Positions 1-7,799 of a stretch of DNA of 64,000 bases are shown piece after piece. The notes beneath the pieces were generated by a model that worked only from the letters and a program-made list of their open reading frames with translations, was not told the origin of the DNA and ran no database searches. Each line of letters opens with the position of its first letter. Positions within the stretch are counted from its first letter, which is position 1. The stretch comes from Pseudoxanthomonas sp. CF125. Lineage in GTDB: Bacteria; Pseudomonadota; Gammaproteobacteria; Xanthomonadales; Xanthomonadaceae. A program made the position numbers and the translations under genes. The stretch is taken from the NCBI RefSeq assembly GCF_900104085.1, contig NZ_FNLD01000001.1, positions 1,346,331 through 1,410,330 on the forward strand, given 5' to 3'.

Positions 1-17
1 CCCCAATCCCCAATCCC
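1..17. repeat. Heptad repeat CCCCAAT x2 inside dnaE
   Basis: Two tandem CCCCAAT units (1-7 and 8-14) followed by CCC. Similar GGGAAAT heptads occur in non-coding DNA near 17440-17460. Here the repeat lies in the open dnaE frame and encodes a Pro/Asn-rich stretch (PIPNPGP). More units may lie to the left of the window. Confidence 0.5.
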
Positions 18-1778
18 GGCCCCATCGACATCTCCGCGATCCCGCTGGACGACGCGGCCACCTACGAACGCGTGTTCTCCACCGGCGACACCGGCGCGGT
101 GTTCCAGTTCGAATCGCGCGGCATGCGCGAGTTGCTCAAGCGCGCCAAGCCAGACCGTTTCGAAGATCTGATCGCCCTGGTCTCGCTGTACCGTCCGGGC
201 CCGATGGACCTGATTCCGTCCTTCATCGAACGCAAGCACGGGCGCGAACCGGTGGAGTATCCGGATGCGCGCGTGGAGCCCGTACTGCGCGACACCTACG
301 GCATCATGGTGTACCAGGAGCAGGTCATGCAGATGGCGCAGATCGTCGGCGGCTATTCGCTGGGCGGCGCCGACCTGCTGCGCCGCGCGATGGGCAAGAA
401 GAACCCGGCGGAAATGGCCAAGCACCGCGAGATCTTCCGCGAAGGCGCCGGCAACAACGACATCGACGCGCGCAAGGCCGATTCCATCTTCGACCTGATG
501 GAGAAGTTCGCCGGCTACGGCTTCAACAAGTCGCACGCCGCCGCCTACGCGCTGGTGTCCTACCAGACCGCCTGGCTGAAGACGCACTACCCGGCCGAGT
601 TCATGGCCGCGGTGCTGTCTTCGGACATGGACAACACCGACAAGGTGGTGGGCTTCCTGGACGAATGCCGCACGCTGAAGCTCGAAGTGCTGCCGCCGGA
701 AGCAAACGCCTCTGAATACATGTTCGTGGCCACCGACGCGCGCACCGTGCGCTACGGACTGGGCGCGATCAAGGGCGTGGGGCGCGGCGCTTGCGAGGCC
801 ATTTCCGCCGAACGCGCCAGCGGCGGCGCTTTCCGCGACTTGCTGGATTTCTGCAAGCGCGTGGACTCGTCCAAACTCAATCGCCGCGCGCTGGAAGCCT
901 TGGTCAATGCGGGCGCGCTGGACGCGCTGGGCAAGAATCGCGCTTCGCTGATGCTGCAGCTTCCGGAAGTGGTGAAAGCCACCGACCAGTTGGCCAGAGA
1001 ACGCGAGGCCGGCCAGGTTTCCTTGTTCGGCGGCGGCGATGCGGCGCCTGCGCTTGAAGTGCTGCTGACCGAAGTGGACGAATGGCCTCTGTCGCAGAAA
1101 CTGACGGGCGAACGCGAGACCCTGGGCCACTACCTGAGCGGCCATCCGCTGGATCCTTACCGCGACGATCTGCGTTCGCTGGTCGGCACTGATCTGGGCG
1201 AGCTGGACAAGCTGTGGAGCGGCGCGCCGCAGGCCGAGAAAAAAGGCTGGCGTCCCGAAGTGGGCGTGGTCATCGCCGGGCAGGTGGTCGCCTTGCGCCG
1301 CAAGGGCGACAGCCAGGTGTTCGTGCAGTTGGAGGATGGGCGCGGACGCATCGAGTGCAGCGTGTTCGCCGAGGCCTACACCCAGATGGCGCCGCTGCTG
1401 ACCCGCGACCGCATCCTGATCGTGCAGGGCGGCCTGCGCGAGGATGAGTTCAGCGGTGGCTTCAGCTTGCGCGTGCGCCAGTGCTGGGACTACGCGCAAC
1501 TCTGCTCCAGCCATGCCCAGCGCCTGTCGCTGCGGCTGGACATGCGCGTGCCTGGGCTTTGGGACCGCATCGACGCCCTGCTGGCCAAACACCGCCCGGG
1601 GGCCACCCCCCTGCGCCTGGACCTGCTGCTGAAATCCGGTGAGCGCGGCGTGGCCGGCGTGCTGGATTTGAACGGCCCCAAGTCGGTACGCGTGGACACG
1701 GAGCTGCTGGACGCACTGAGGGCGCATCCGGGGGTGAGGACGGTCAAGGTCGCTATTTCAAGGCCTTGGGCGAATTGA
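1..1778 (+). CDS. dnaE: DNA polymerase III subunit alpha, C-terminal part (5' truncated by window)
   Basis: Catalytic subunit of the replicative polymerase III holoenzyme. The frame is open from base 3 with no start in the window, leaving about 591 residues, roughly the C-terminal half of a protein usually near 1,160-1,200 residues. Visible are the fingers/palm segment TGDTGAVFQFESRGM, the SLYRPGPMDLIPSFIERKHG block, GIMVYQEQVMQMAQ and GYGFNKSHAAAYALVSYQTA, all typical of DnaE1. A helix-hairpin-helix part (IKGVGRGACEAI) follows, then an OB-fold region (VVIAGQVVALRRKGD) and a tail that would bind the clamp and tau. The sequence entering the window is an unusual Pro/Asn-rich repeat. accA follows on the same strand after a hairpin, the usual neighbour order in gammaproteobacteria. 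Confidence 0.97.
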   Translation, partial: PIPNPGPIDISAIPLDDAATYERVFSTGDTGAVFQFESRGMRELLKRAKPDRFEDLIALVSLYRPGPMDLIPSFIERKHGREPVEYPDARVEPVLRDTYGIMVYQEQVMQMAQIVGGYSLGGADLLRRAMGKKNPAEMAKHREIFREGAGNNDIDARKADSIFDLMEKFAGYGFNKSHAAAYALVSYQTAWLKTHYPAEFMAAVLSSDMDNTDKVVGFLDECRTLKLEVLPPEANASEYMFVATDARTVRYGLGAIKGVGRGACEAISAERASGGAFRDLLDFCKRVDSSKLNRRALEALVNAGALDALGKNRASLMLQLPEVVKATDQLAREREAGQVSLFGGGDAAPALEVLLTEVDEWPLSQKLTGERETLGHYLSGHPLDPYRDDLRSLVGTDLGELDKLWSGAPQAEKKGWRPEVGVVIAGQVVALRRKGDSQVFVQLEDGRGRIECSVFAEAYTQMAPLLTRDRILIVQGGLREDEFSGGFSLRVRQCWDYAQLCSSHAQRLSLRLDMRVPGLWDRIDALLAKHRPGATPLRLDLLLKSGERGVAGVLDLNGPKSVRVDTELLDALRAHPGVRTVKVAISRPWAN

Positions 1779-1779
1779 G

Positions 1780-1810
1780 CTTTTCCTTCTCCCAGGGGGA
1801 GAAGGAAAAG
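1780..1810. terminator. Perfect inverted repeat after dnaE (repeat family E, possible terminator)
   Basis: A 14-bp perfect stem, CTTTTCCTTCTCCC (1780-1793) with its complement at 1797-1810 and a 3-base loop. The A/T-rich outer end lets it act as a terminator in both directions. The same core (CCTTCTCCC...GGGAGAAGG) recurs at 13419-13584 and 55475-55504, so it is also a dispersed element. Confidence 0.6.
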
Positions 1811-1888
1811 CCGTCGCCCTACCCACCCGTACGGGTTCCTCGTCCCGCTTCGGCTAAACTCCCCTCCTTTCCGGTCCGCAGTCCGTAA

Positions 1889-2848
1889 ATGAACCCGAAT
1901 TACCTGGATTTCGAACAGCCCATCGCCGACCTGGAATCCAAGATCCAGGACTTGCGCAGCGCCAGCACCGGCCCGGCGGTCAATATCGACGCCGAAGTAC
2001 ACGCGCTGCAGGACAAGCTGCGCGTGCGCACCGCGCAGATCTTCCGCGACCTCACCCCCTGGCAGGTCTCGCAGCTGGCGCGGCATCCGGCGCGGCCGTA
2101 CACGCTGGACTACATCCGTGTGTTCTGCGACGAGTTCCAGGAACTGGCCGGCGACCGCGCTTACGCCGACGACGCCGCCATCGTCGGCGGCCTGGGCCGC
2201 ATCGACGGCCGCAGCGTGGTCATCATCGGCCACCAGAAAGGCCGCGACACCAAGAGCAAGATCGCGCGCAACTTCGGCATGCCGCGGCCCGAGGGTTACC
2301 GCAAGGCATTGCGCCTGATGAAGCTGGCCGAGCGCTTCAAGCTGCCGCTGCTGACTTTCATCGACACTCCTGGCGCCTACCCCGGCGTGGGCGCGGAAGA
2401 GCGCGGCCAGTCCGAGGCCATCGCCCGCAACCTCATGGAAATGGCCGAACTGCGCGTGCCCATCGTCTGCACGGTAATCGGCGAAGGCGGCTCGGGCGGC
2501 GCATTGGCCATCGGCGTCGGCGACCGCACGCTGATGCTGGAATACGGCACCTATTCGGTGATCTCGCCGGAAGGCTGCGCGTCGATCCTGTGGAAGTCCG
2601 CCGACAAGGCCAAGGACGCCGCCGAACAACTGGGCATCACCGCCAAACGCCTGCTCTCGCTGGGCCTGGTGGACAAGGTGGTGCGCGAACCCATCGGCGG
2701 CGCGCACCGCAATCCGCGGCAGATGGCCACGCGCCTGAAGGCCGTGCTGCTCAACGAGCTGGATGCGTTGGAGCAATTGCCGATGGATGAGTTGCTGAAG
2801 CAGCGGTACCAGCGGTTGCGTGGTTACGGCGCGTACGAAGCGGCCTGA
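1889..2848 (+). CDS. accA: Acetyl-CoA carboxylase, carboxyltransferase subunit alpha
   Basis: With AccD it forms the carboxyltransferase that moves CO2 from carboxybiotin to acetyl-CoA, giving malonyl-CoA, the first committed step of fatty acid synthesis in the cytosol. The 319-residue length is typical. It begins [19 protein letters not shown], the usual AccA amino end, and carries [20 protein letters not shown], the [20 protein letters not shown] acyl-CoA/carboxybiotin site and [15 protein letters not shown], all strongly conserved. It follows dnaE by 110 bases with a strong hairpin between, so it probably has its own promoter. Downstream lies a 339-base gap filled with palindromic repeats. 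Nothing in it looks altered. Confidence 0.98.
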   Translation: MNPNYLDFEQPIADLESKIQDLRSASTGPAVNIDAEVHALQDKLRVRTAQIFRDLTPWQVSQLARHPARPYTLDYIRVFCDEFQELAGDRAYADDAAIVGGLGRIDGRSVVIIGHQKGRDTKSKIARNFGMPRPEGYRKALRLMKLAERFKLPLLTFIDTPGAYPGVGAEERGQSEAIARNLMEMAELRVPIVCTVIGEGGSGGALAIGVGDRTLMLEYGTYSVISPEGCASILWKSADKAKDAAEQLGITAKRLLSLGLVDKVVREPIGGAHRNPRQMATRLKAVLLNELDALEQLPMDELLKQRYQRLRGYGAYEAA

Positions 2849-2882
2849 ATCCAGCTTCATCACAAGCGTAACAATCACATCG

Positions 2883-2983
2883 GTGGGAGCGGCGTCCCGC
2901 CGCGAGCTTCATGCCGATGCGCAATTGTCTGCTTTGCGTTTTCCAAGAAGGAGCAAAAACTCGCGGCGGGACGCCGCTCCCAC
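2883..2983. repeat. Palindromic repeat pair, family A variant (GTGGGAGCGGCGTCCCGCCG)
   Basis: A unit at 2883-2905 and its inverted copy at 2961-2983 face each other across about 55 bases. It is a variant of the REP-like family A and could fold into a long cruciform or transcript hairpin between accA and the TPR gene. Confidence 0.75.
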
Positions 2984-3017
2984 ATCGGCAGCTGCCTTGC
3001 GACCTCACCGCTCCGCC

Positions 3018-3093
3018 GTAGGAGCGACATAAGTCACGAAGAAATCCTGTCGCCAGCGCAAAACCCTTCAGTCGCGACTTACGTCGCTCCTAC
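3018..3093. repeat. Palindromic repeat pair, family A (GTAGGAGCGACATAAGTC)
   Basis: Inverted pair of a REP-like unit, left arm 3018-3039 and right arm 3072-3093. Together with the pair at 2883 it fills most of the accA to TPR gap. A TACAAT hexamer at 3151-3156 could be the -10 element of the following gene; no good -35 is visible. Confidence 0.75.
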
Positions 3094-3187
3094 GGTTGGA
3101 TTGCCATTCGTGGAGGGATTTCGGGTACGGCGCGTGCTCGCACCGTAAAATACAATCGGCGCATACCTCATCACATCTGACCGACCC

Positions 3188-3934
3188 ATGAGCCCCATCC
3201 TCCTCCTCTCCATCGTCCTCCAAATCGCCTGCTGCGTGCACGTGATCCGCACCGGCCGGCCGATGTACTGGATCTTCATCCTGCTGGTGTTCTCGTACAT
3301 CGCGGTGGCGATCTATTTCTTCGCCGAGATCCTGCCTGGAATGCGCAACGATCCGGGCGCCCGGCGCGTGGTGCGCAAGGTCGCCGCGAAGATCGACCCC
3401 GAACGCGAGAAACGCCACGCCAGCCGCCAGTTCGGACTTTCCGACACGCAGGCCAACCGGCGTCGCCTAGCCGAGGAAAGCCTGGCGAGCGGCGACTTCC
3501 AGCAGGCGGCCGAGCTGTACCAGGGGGCGCTCAAGGGCCTGTACGAAACCGATCCGGAGACGATGCTGGGGTTGGCCAAGGCGCAGTTCGGGCTGGGCCA
3601 GCCGCAACAGGCGCGGCAGACGCTGGATGCCTTGATCGCGGCCAATCCCAATTACCGATCGAAGGACGGGCATCTGCTTTACGCGCGCACCGTGGAAGCC
3701 AGCGGCGACATGCCTGCCGCACTGCACGAATACGAAAATGTCGTGCAGGGATATCCGGGAGAAGAAGCCCGGGCACGCTATGGATCGCTGCTGGCGCGTA
3801 GTGGCGACACCGGCAAGGCGAAGGAAATCTTCAACGAGATACTGACCCGCTCCGCCGCTTCGCCCAAGTACTATCAGCGCGAGCAGCGCGAGTGGATCGA
3901 TGCGGCCAAACGCGAGCTGGCGGCGCTGAACTGA
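3188..3934 (+). CDS. Membrane-anchored tetratricopeptide-repeat protein, function unknown
   Basis: 248 residues. Two closely spaced hydrophobic helices at about 3-22 and 27-46 (SPILLLSIVLQIACC and YWIFILLVFSYIAVAIYFF) anchor it in the inner membrane. A basic linker follows, then a soluble region from about 90 to 235 with TPR-like helix pairs (RLAEESLASGDFQQAAELYQ, MLGLAKAQFGLGQPQQARQ, YARTVEASGDMPAALHEYE, ARYGSLLARSGDTGKAKEI). Such repeats bind other proteins, but the partner cannot be told from sequence. The gene stands alone between palindromic repeats, so the neighbours give no hint. No catalytic motif was seen. Confidence 0.85.
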   Translation: MSPILLLSIVLQIACCVHVIRTGRPMYWIFILLVFSYIAVAIYFFAEILPGMRNDPGARRVVRKVAAKIDPEREKRHASRQFGLSDTQANRRRLAEESLASGDFQQAAELYQGALKGLYETDPETMLGLAKAQFGLGQPQQARQTLDALIAANPNYRSKDGHLLYARTVEASGDMPAALHEYENVVQGYPGEEARARYGSLLARSGDTGKAKEIFNEILTRSAASPKYYQREQREWIDAAKRELAALN

Positions 3935-3956
3935 TCGTTCGCGCGTCTCCATGGCT

Positions 3957-4033
3957 CTGTAGGAGCGACGCGAGTCGCGAAGCCGATGACGATTCCGGCG
4001 TTCAGAGCTTCGCGACTCGCGTCGCTCCTACAG
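3957..4033. repeat. Palindromic repeat pair, family A
   Basis: Near-perfect inverted repeat: CTGTAGGAGCGACGCGAGTC on the left, complement ending at 4033. It lies 23 bases after the TPR gene and before tilS, and may serve as a transcript end. Confidence 0.8.
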
Positions 4034-4104
4034 ATTTCCGCGTCCGCCGGCTGCGAGCTGACGGATCCTGCGCATGTCGTGGACGCAGCGGCTAGGATGC
4101 GTAC

Positions 4105-5415
4105 ATGACCGCTGCCGACCCTGCCACCGTCCTGTATCGCGCCCTGCATCGAGACGGGCATTCGCGCTTGCTGGTGGGGCTGAGCGGCGGCCTGGATTCC
4201 ACCGTACTGCTGCATGCGTTGTCGGAAGACCCGCAGGTCCGCGCACAGGGCCTGCGTGCCGTGCACGTGCACCACGGCCTGCAACCGCTGGCCGAGGACT
4301 GGGCCAACCATTGCGCCGAATTTTGCGGTTCGATCAACGTGCCGTTGACCGTGCTCAAAGTCGTCGTGGACCGCGACAGCGGCGAAGGATTGGAGGCCGC
4401 GGCGCGCAAGGCGCGGTACGCGGCATTCGAAAGCGTACTGAGGGAAGGCGAAACGCTGGTCACCGCCCATCATCGCGACGACCAGGCCGAAACTTTCGTG
4501 TTGCGCGCGCTGCGCGGATCCGGGCCGGATGGACTGGCGGCGATGCGGCCATGGCGGAAATTCGCTGCGGCAAAGCACTGGCGCCCCCTGCTGGACACGC
4601 CACGAAGCGAACTGCTCGCTTACGCGAACCAGCACGGCCTGGCCTGGCTGGAAGACCCCAGCAATGAAGACCTCCACCACGACCGCAATTTCCTGCGCCA
4701 GCGCATCCTGCCATTGCTGCGCGAACGCTGGCCGCAGGCCGATGCCGCTTTCACGCGCAGCGCGGTGTTGAGTGCCGATGCTGTCGAGCTCTTACAGCGC
4801 GAAGATGCCCTGGCGCTGGCGATGGCTCGCACCGCCGATCCATGTGCGCTCTCGGTAACGGCGCTGCTGGAACTGCCGGCGACGCGGCGCGCGCGCGTGT
4901 TGCGTCGATGGATCGAAGAGCTCGGCCTTCCGCCACTGCCCGGCGAAGGCGTCGTGCAGATCGAAACCGATTTACTGCCGGCGCGGGCCGATGCTCGCGC
5001 CCGTTTCGAATGGCGCGACGGAGTGATCGAACGCTGGCGCGATCTGCTGCATGCGCAATGGCGGCGCGAGCCGTTGCCGACCGAGTGGAACACGGAATGG
5101 AACGGGCGCGAGCCGCTGCCGCTGCCGGGCGGAGATCTGCTACGGCTGCAGGGCGCGGAATCGTTCCCCTCTCCCGTGCGTGTTTTCGCGCGCCAGGGTG
5201 GTGAGCGCATCGCCCTGCCCGGCCGCGCGCATTCGCATACGCTCAAGAACGTGCTGCAGGAACTCGGCGTACCCCCTTGGGAGCGCGAGGTCCTGCCCTT
5301 GCTCTCCAACGGCACGGGCGAGCTGGTGGCGATCGCGGACCTGGCTTATTCCGCCGGTTTCGACGCATGGCTGCGCGAGGCGGGCGCGCGCCTGCATTGG
5401 GCGCGCCAGCCATGA
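4105..5415 (+). CDS. tilS: tRNA(Ile)-lysidine synthase
   Basis: Converts the wobble cytidine of the tRNA-Ile with CAU anticodon to lysidine using ATP and lysine, switching the tRNA from Met to Ile decoding; essential in most bacteria. 436 residues, normal for the family. The PP-loop ATP site LLVGLSGGLDSTVLLHAL is at about residues 22-39 (SGGLDS at 27-32), followed by AVHVHHGLQP, the TAHHRDDQAET motif, and WLEDPSNED with RNFLRQRILPLL, all TilS hallmarks. The C-terminal substrate-binding region contains the HTLKNVLQELGVPPWER segment. The gene is followed after 45 bases by xseB. Confidence 0.96.
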   Translation: MTAADPATVLYRALHRDGHSRLLVGLSGGLDSTVLLHALSEDPQVRAQGLRAVHVHHGLQPLAEDWANHCAEFCGSINVPLTVLKVVVDRDSGEGLEAAARKARYAAFESVLREGETLVTAHHRDDQAETFVLRALRGSGPDGLAAMRPWRKFAAAKHWRPLLDTPRSELLAYANQHGLAWLEDPSNEDLHHDRNFLRQRILPLLRERWPQADAAFTRSAVLSADAVELLQREDALALAMARTADPCALSVTALLELPATRRARVLRRWIEELGLPPLPGEGVVQIETDLLPARADARARFEWRDGVIERWRDLLHAQWRREPLPTEWNTEWNGREPLPLPGGDLLRLQGAESFPSPVRVFARQGGERIALPGRAHSHTLKNVLQELGVPPWEREVLPLLSNGTGELVAIADLAYSAGFDAWLREAGARLHWARQP

Positions 5416-5460
5416 ACGGCCTGCATTGACCTATTCCCCCTGCATCCCCAAACTTGCCCC

Positions 5461-5721
5461 ATGCCACGCAAACCTGCCCCCGATGCTTCCCCCGTCGCCC
5501 ATTTCGAGCAATCGCTGGACGAACTGGAGCTGCTGGTCGAGAAAATGGAACAGGGCGAGATGAGCCTGGAAGAGTCGCTGGCCGCCTACGAACGTGGCGT
5601 GGGCCTGTACCGGCGTTGCCAGGCCGCATTGGAACAGGCCGAGCTGCGCGTGCGCCTGCTCAGCGATCCGGAACAGCCCGACGCGGCCGAACCTTTTGCG
5701 CCGCTGCCCGATGGAAACTGA
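5461..5721 (+). CDS. xseB: Exodeoxyribonuclease VII small subunit
   Basis: Small subunit of exonuclease VII, which binds the large XseA subunit and degrades single-stranded DNA in both directions. 86 residues, as expected. The core ([20 protein letters not shown], then [20 protein letters not shown]) matches the XseB signature of two antiparallel helices. xseA is not in this window. The gene overlaps the start of ispA by 11 bases, so the two are probably co-translated; xseB-ispA is a widely conserved pair. Confidence 0.95.
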   Translation: MPRKPAPDASPVAHFEQSLDELELLVEKMEQGEMSLEESLAAYERGVGLYRRCQAALEQAELRVRLLSDPEQPDAAEPFAPLPDGN

Positions 5722-6589
5722 AGCCCCGTTCCTGCGCTGGGCCCAACGCGTCGAAACCGCACTCGGCAACGCCCTGCCCTCGGCCTCGATTCCTCCGCAG
5801 CGGCTGCATGCGGCCATGCGCCACGCGGTGCTCGGCGGCGGCAAGCGCATACGCCCCCTGCTGGTCTACGCCACGGGCGCGGTATTCGGCACCGACGAGC
5901 GCTGGCTGGACGCGCCCGCGGCGGCGGTGGAACTGATCCACGCCTATTCGCTGGTGCACGACGACCTGCCGGCGATGGACGACGATGCCTTGCGGCGCGG
6001 CCGGCCTACCGTGCATGTCGCCTTCGACGAAGCCACCGCGATCCTGGCCGGCGATGCGCTGCAGTCGCTGGCTTTCGAAATACTGGCAGAAGCGCCAGTC
6101 GCCTCCGAATTGCGCGTGTCCTGGTTGCGTGCATTGAGCTTGGCCGCCGGCGCTGGCGGCATGTGCGGCGGCCAGGCGCTGGATATCGACGCCACCGGCC
6201 AGGTGCAGACGCTCGCGGATCTGGAGCGCATGCACCGCCTCAAGACCGGCGCGCTGATCCGGGCCTCGGTGCGCATGGGGGCGATGGGCGGCAGCATCGA
6301 TGAGGGCACGCTCAAGCTTCTGGATACTTTCGCCGACGCGCTGGGTCTTGCCTTCCAGGTGCGAGACGACATCCTGGATGTGGAATCGAATTCCCAGCAG
6401 CTAGGCAAGACCGTGGGCAAGGATGCGGCGCAGGCCAAGTCCACCTATCCGGCCCTGCTGGGCATGGACGGCGCGAAAGCGAAACTGGTCGAGCTGGACA
6501 GAGCCATGCACGATGCGCTGGCGCCTTTCCGCGAACACGCCACTGCGCTGTGGGCGCTGGGCAAACTGGCCATCCACCGTACGCACTAA
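5711..6589 (+). CDS. ispA: (2E,6E)-farnesyl diphosphate synthase
   Basis: Condenses isopentenyl diphosphate with dimethylallyl and geranyl diphosphate to give farnesyl diphosphate, precursor of ubiquinone side chains and undecaprenyl lipid carriers. I place the start at the ATG at 5711 ([12 protein letters not shown]), overlapping xseB by 11 bases; this gives 292 residues, normal for IspA. The first Asp-rich motif is in [20 protein letters not shown], the second in [12 protein letters not shown], and [10 protein letters not shown] and GGQALDID are conserved substrate-binding stretches. A dxs gene often follows ispA, but here a palindromic repeat and a convergent gene follow. Confidence 0.95.
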   Translation: METEAPFLRWAQRVETALGNALPSASIPPQRLHAAMRHAVLGGGKRIRPLLVYATGAVFGTDERWLDAPAAAVELIHAYSLVHDDLPAMDDDALRRGRPTVHVAFDEATAILAGDALQSLAFEILAEAPVASELRVSWLRALSLAAGAGGMCGGQALDIDATGQVQTLADLERMHRLKTGALIRASVRMGAMGGSIDEGTLKLLDTFADALGLAFQVRDDILDVESNSQQLGKTVGKDAAQAKSTYPALLGMDGAKAKLVELDRAMHDALAPFREHATALWALGKLAIHRTH

Positions 6590-6600
6590 AGCACCGTCTT

Positions 6601-6672
6601 TGTAGGAGCGGGCCCTGACCGCGACCGGGCGTTACCGGTAATGCTTCGTCGCGGGCAGGGCCCGCTCCTACA
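6601..6672. repeat. Palindromic repeat pair, family A (TGTAGGAGCGGGCCCTGACC)
   Basis: Inverted pair between the convergent ispA and DUF1501 genes, arms at each end of a 72-base segment. Its right arm overlaps the last codon of the DUF1501 gene: the stop TAG (6670-6668 on the minus strand) is part of the repeat's own TGTAGGAGCG sequence. It probably ends both transcripts. Confidence 0.8.
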
Positions 6673-7798
6673 AGAGCAGCCCTTCGATCGCACGCACGTC
6701 GCGACTATCGGGAAACACTTTCGTCTCCAGCGCCGATTCCGGTACGCGCAGATGCGACGCCAGCACTCCTTTGAGCAGCGCGCGAGTGTCGCTGGTCGCG
6801 CGCAGATCGCGGCCTTCGTTCAAGGCGCCTTGCGCCAATCCCGGCCAATCGCCGGCGATGCGCCCGCCTTTCACCGCACCACCGGCGAGCAACGCAATGC
6901 CGCCGGTGCCGTGATCGGTGCCGCCGGTGCCGTTCGCGGCCGCGGTGCGGCCGAATTCGCTGAGCACGACCACGACGGTCCTGCTCCAGAAAGGCGTCAT
7001 ACCGTCATGGAAGGCACGCAGTCCCGCATCCAGTTCCTTTAGCTTGCGCGTCAGCACCGCAGCCTGGTTGCTGTGCGTGTCCCAGCCAGAATCCTCGACG
7101 AAGGCGATGCGCGGTCCGTCCGTCTTGGCCATGAAAGCGGCCGCCGAAGCCAGTGCCTGAGGCAGCCGTCCACCCTTGCCGCCGCTCATTTCCATGTCCT
7201 GGCTTTCGACCGCGCGCGCGAAAGAGCCGGCGAGTTTCGGATCGGCCGCGTACAAGGTCTGCAGCCGCTGCAGCAGCACCGGATTGACTTCCTCTGGCAA
7301 GGGCGGCGACCAGGTGGTCGCATCGCCCGGCCCGCGCATGATCAACGGCATCACCGTGGTGAGCGACAAGGCTTCGCTACCGGCCATGGCCGAGACGCAG
7401 CGATTGAGCCAACCGGTGGAGATGCCGCCCGGCCGCGCGGTGCCGTTTTCCAGACAGTCCTGGGCTTCGAAGTGGGAGCGCTGGCGATACGGAGGAGCGA
7501 TCGCGACCACCGGCAGCAATTGCTTGCGGCCGTAGAGTTCGTGGGCGAAGGAAAGCGATGGGTGCAGCGAGAAGTCCGCATCCACTGCGCGCGCATCGGC
7601 AGGCACCAGGCTGCCGCGCAGACGGGCATAGGCAGGGTCGTTGCGCGGCACCACCACGTGCAGCCCGTCCACGCCGCCGCGCAACAGCACTACCAGCATG
7701 CGGGTGTCGTTCGCAGCGGCTATGCCCAGATTCGGCCACAGGGTCAGGCTGGTCAGTGCGCCCGCAGCGCCGATGAACCCACGTCGGGTCAGGCTCAT
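6668..7798 (-). CDS. DUF1501 family protein with twin-arginine signal
   Basis: 376 residues. The amino end MSLTRRGFIGAAGALTSLTL has a twin-arginine export motif (TRRGFIG) and hydrophobic segment, so it is probably exported folded by Tat. The body resembles DUF1501 proteins of the alkaline-phosphatase-like superfamily: VVLLRGGVDGLHVVVP near the start, DSGWDTHSNQ in the middle and VVVLSEFGRTAAANGTGGTDHG near the end, the last containing conserved acidic and His residues that could bind metal. The biochemical role of the family is not established. It starts one base after the stop of the DUF1800 gene, the usual partner, so the two form an operon. The stop codon is supplied by a palindromic repeat. 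Confidence 0.9.
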   Translation of the reverse strand: MSLTRRGFIGAAGALTSLTLWPNLGIAAANDTRMLVVLLRGGVDGLHVVVPRNDPAYARLRGSLVPADARAVDADFSLHPSLSFAHELYGRKQLLPVVAIAPPYRQRSHFEAQDCLENGTARPGGISTGWLNRCVSAMAGSEALSLTTVMPLIMRGPGDATTWSPPLPEEVNPVLLQRLQTLYAADPKLAGSFARAVESQDMEMSGGKGGRLPQALASAAAFMAKTDGPRIAFVEDSGWDTHSNQAAVLTRKLKELDAGLRAFHDGMTPFWSRTVVVVLSEFGRTAAANGTGGTDHGTGGIALLAGGAVKGGRIAGDWPGLAQGALNEGRDLRATSDTRALLKGVLASHLRVPESALETKVFPDSRDVRAIEGLLL

Positions 7799-7799
7799 G

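Noticed and set aside
1490..2878. 462-codon minus-strand frame opposite dnaE and accA
   Set aside because: Shadow of accA, which is fully conserved.
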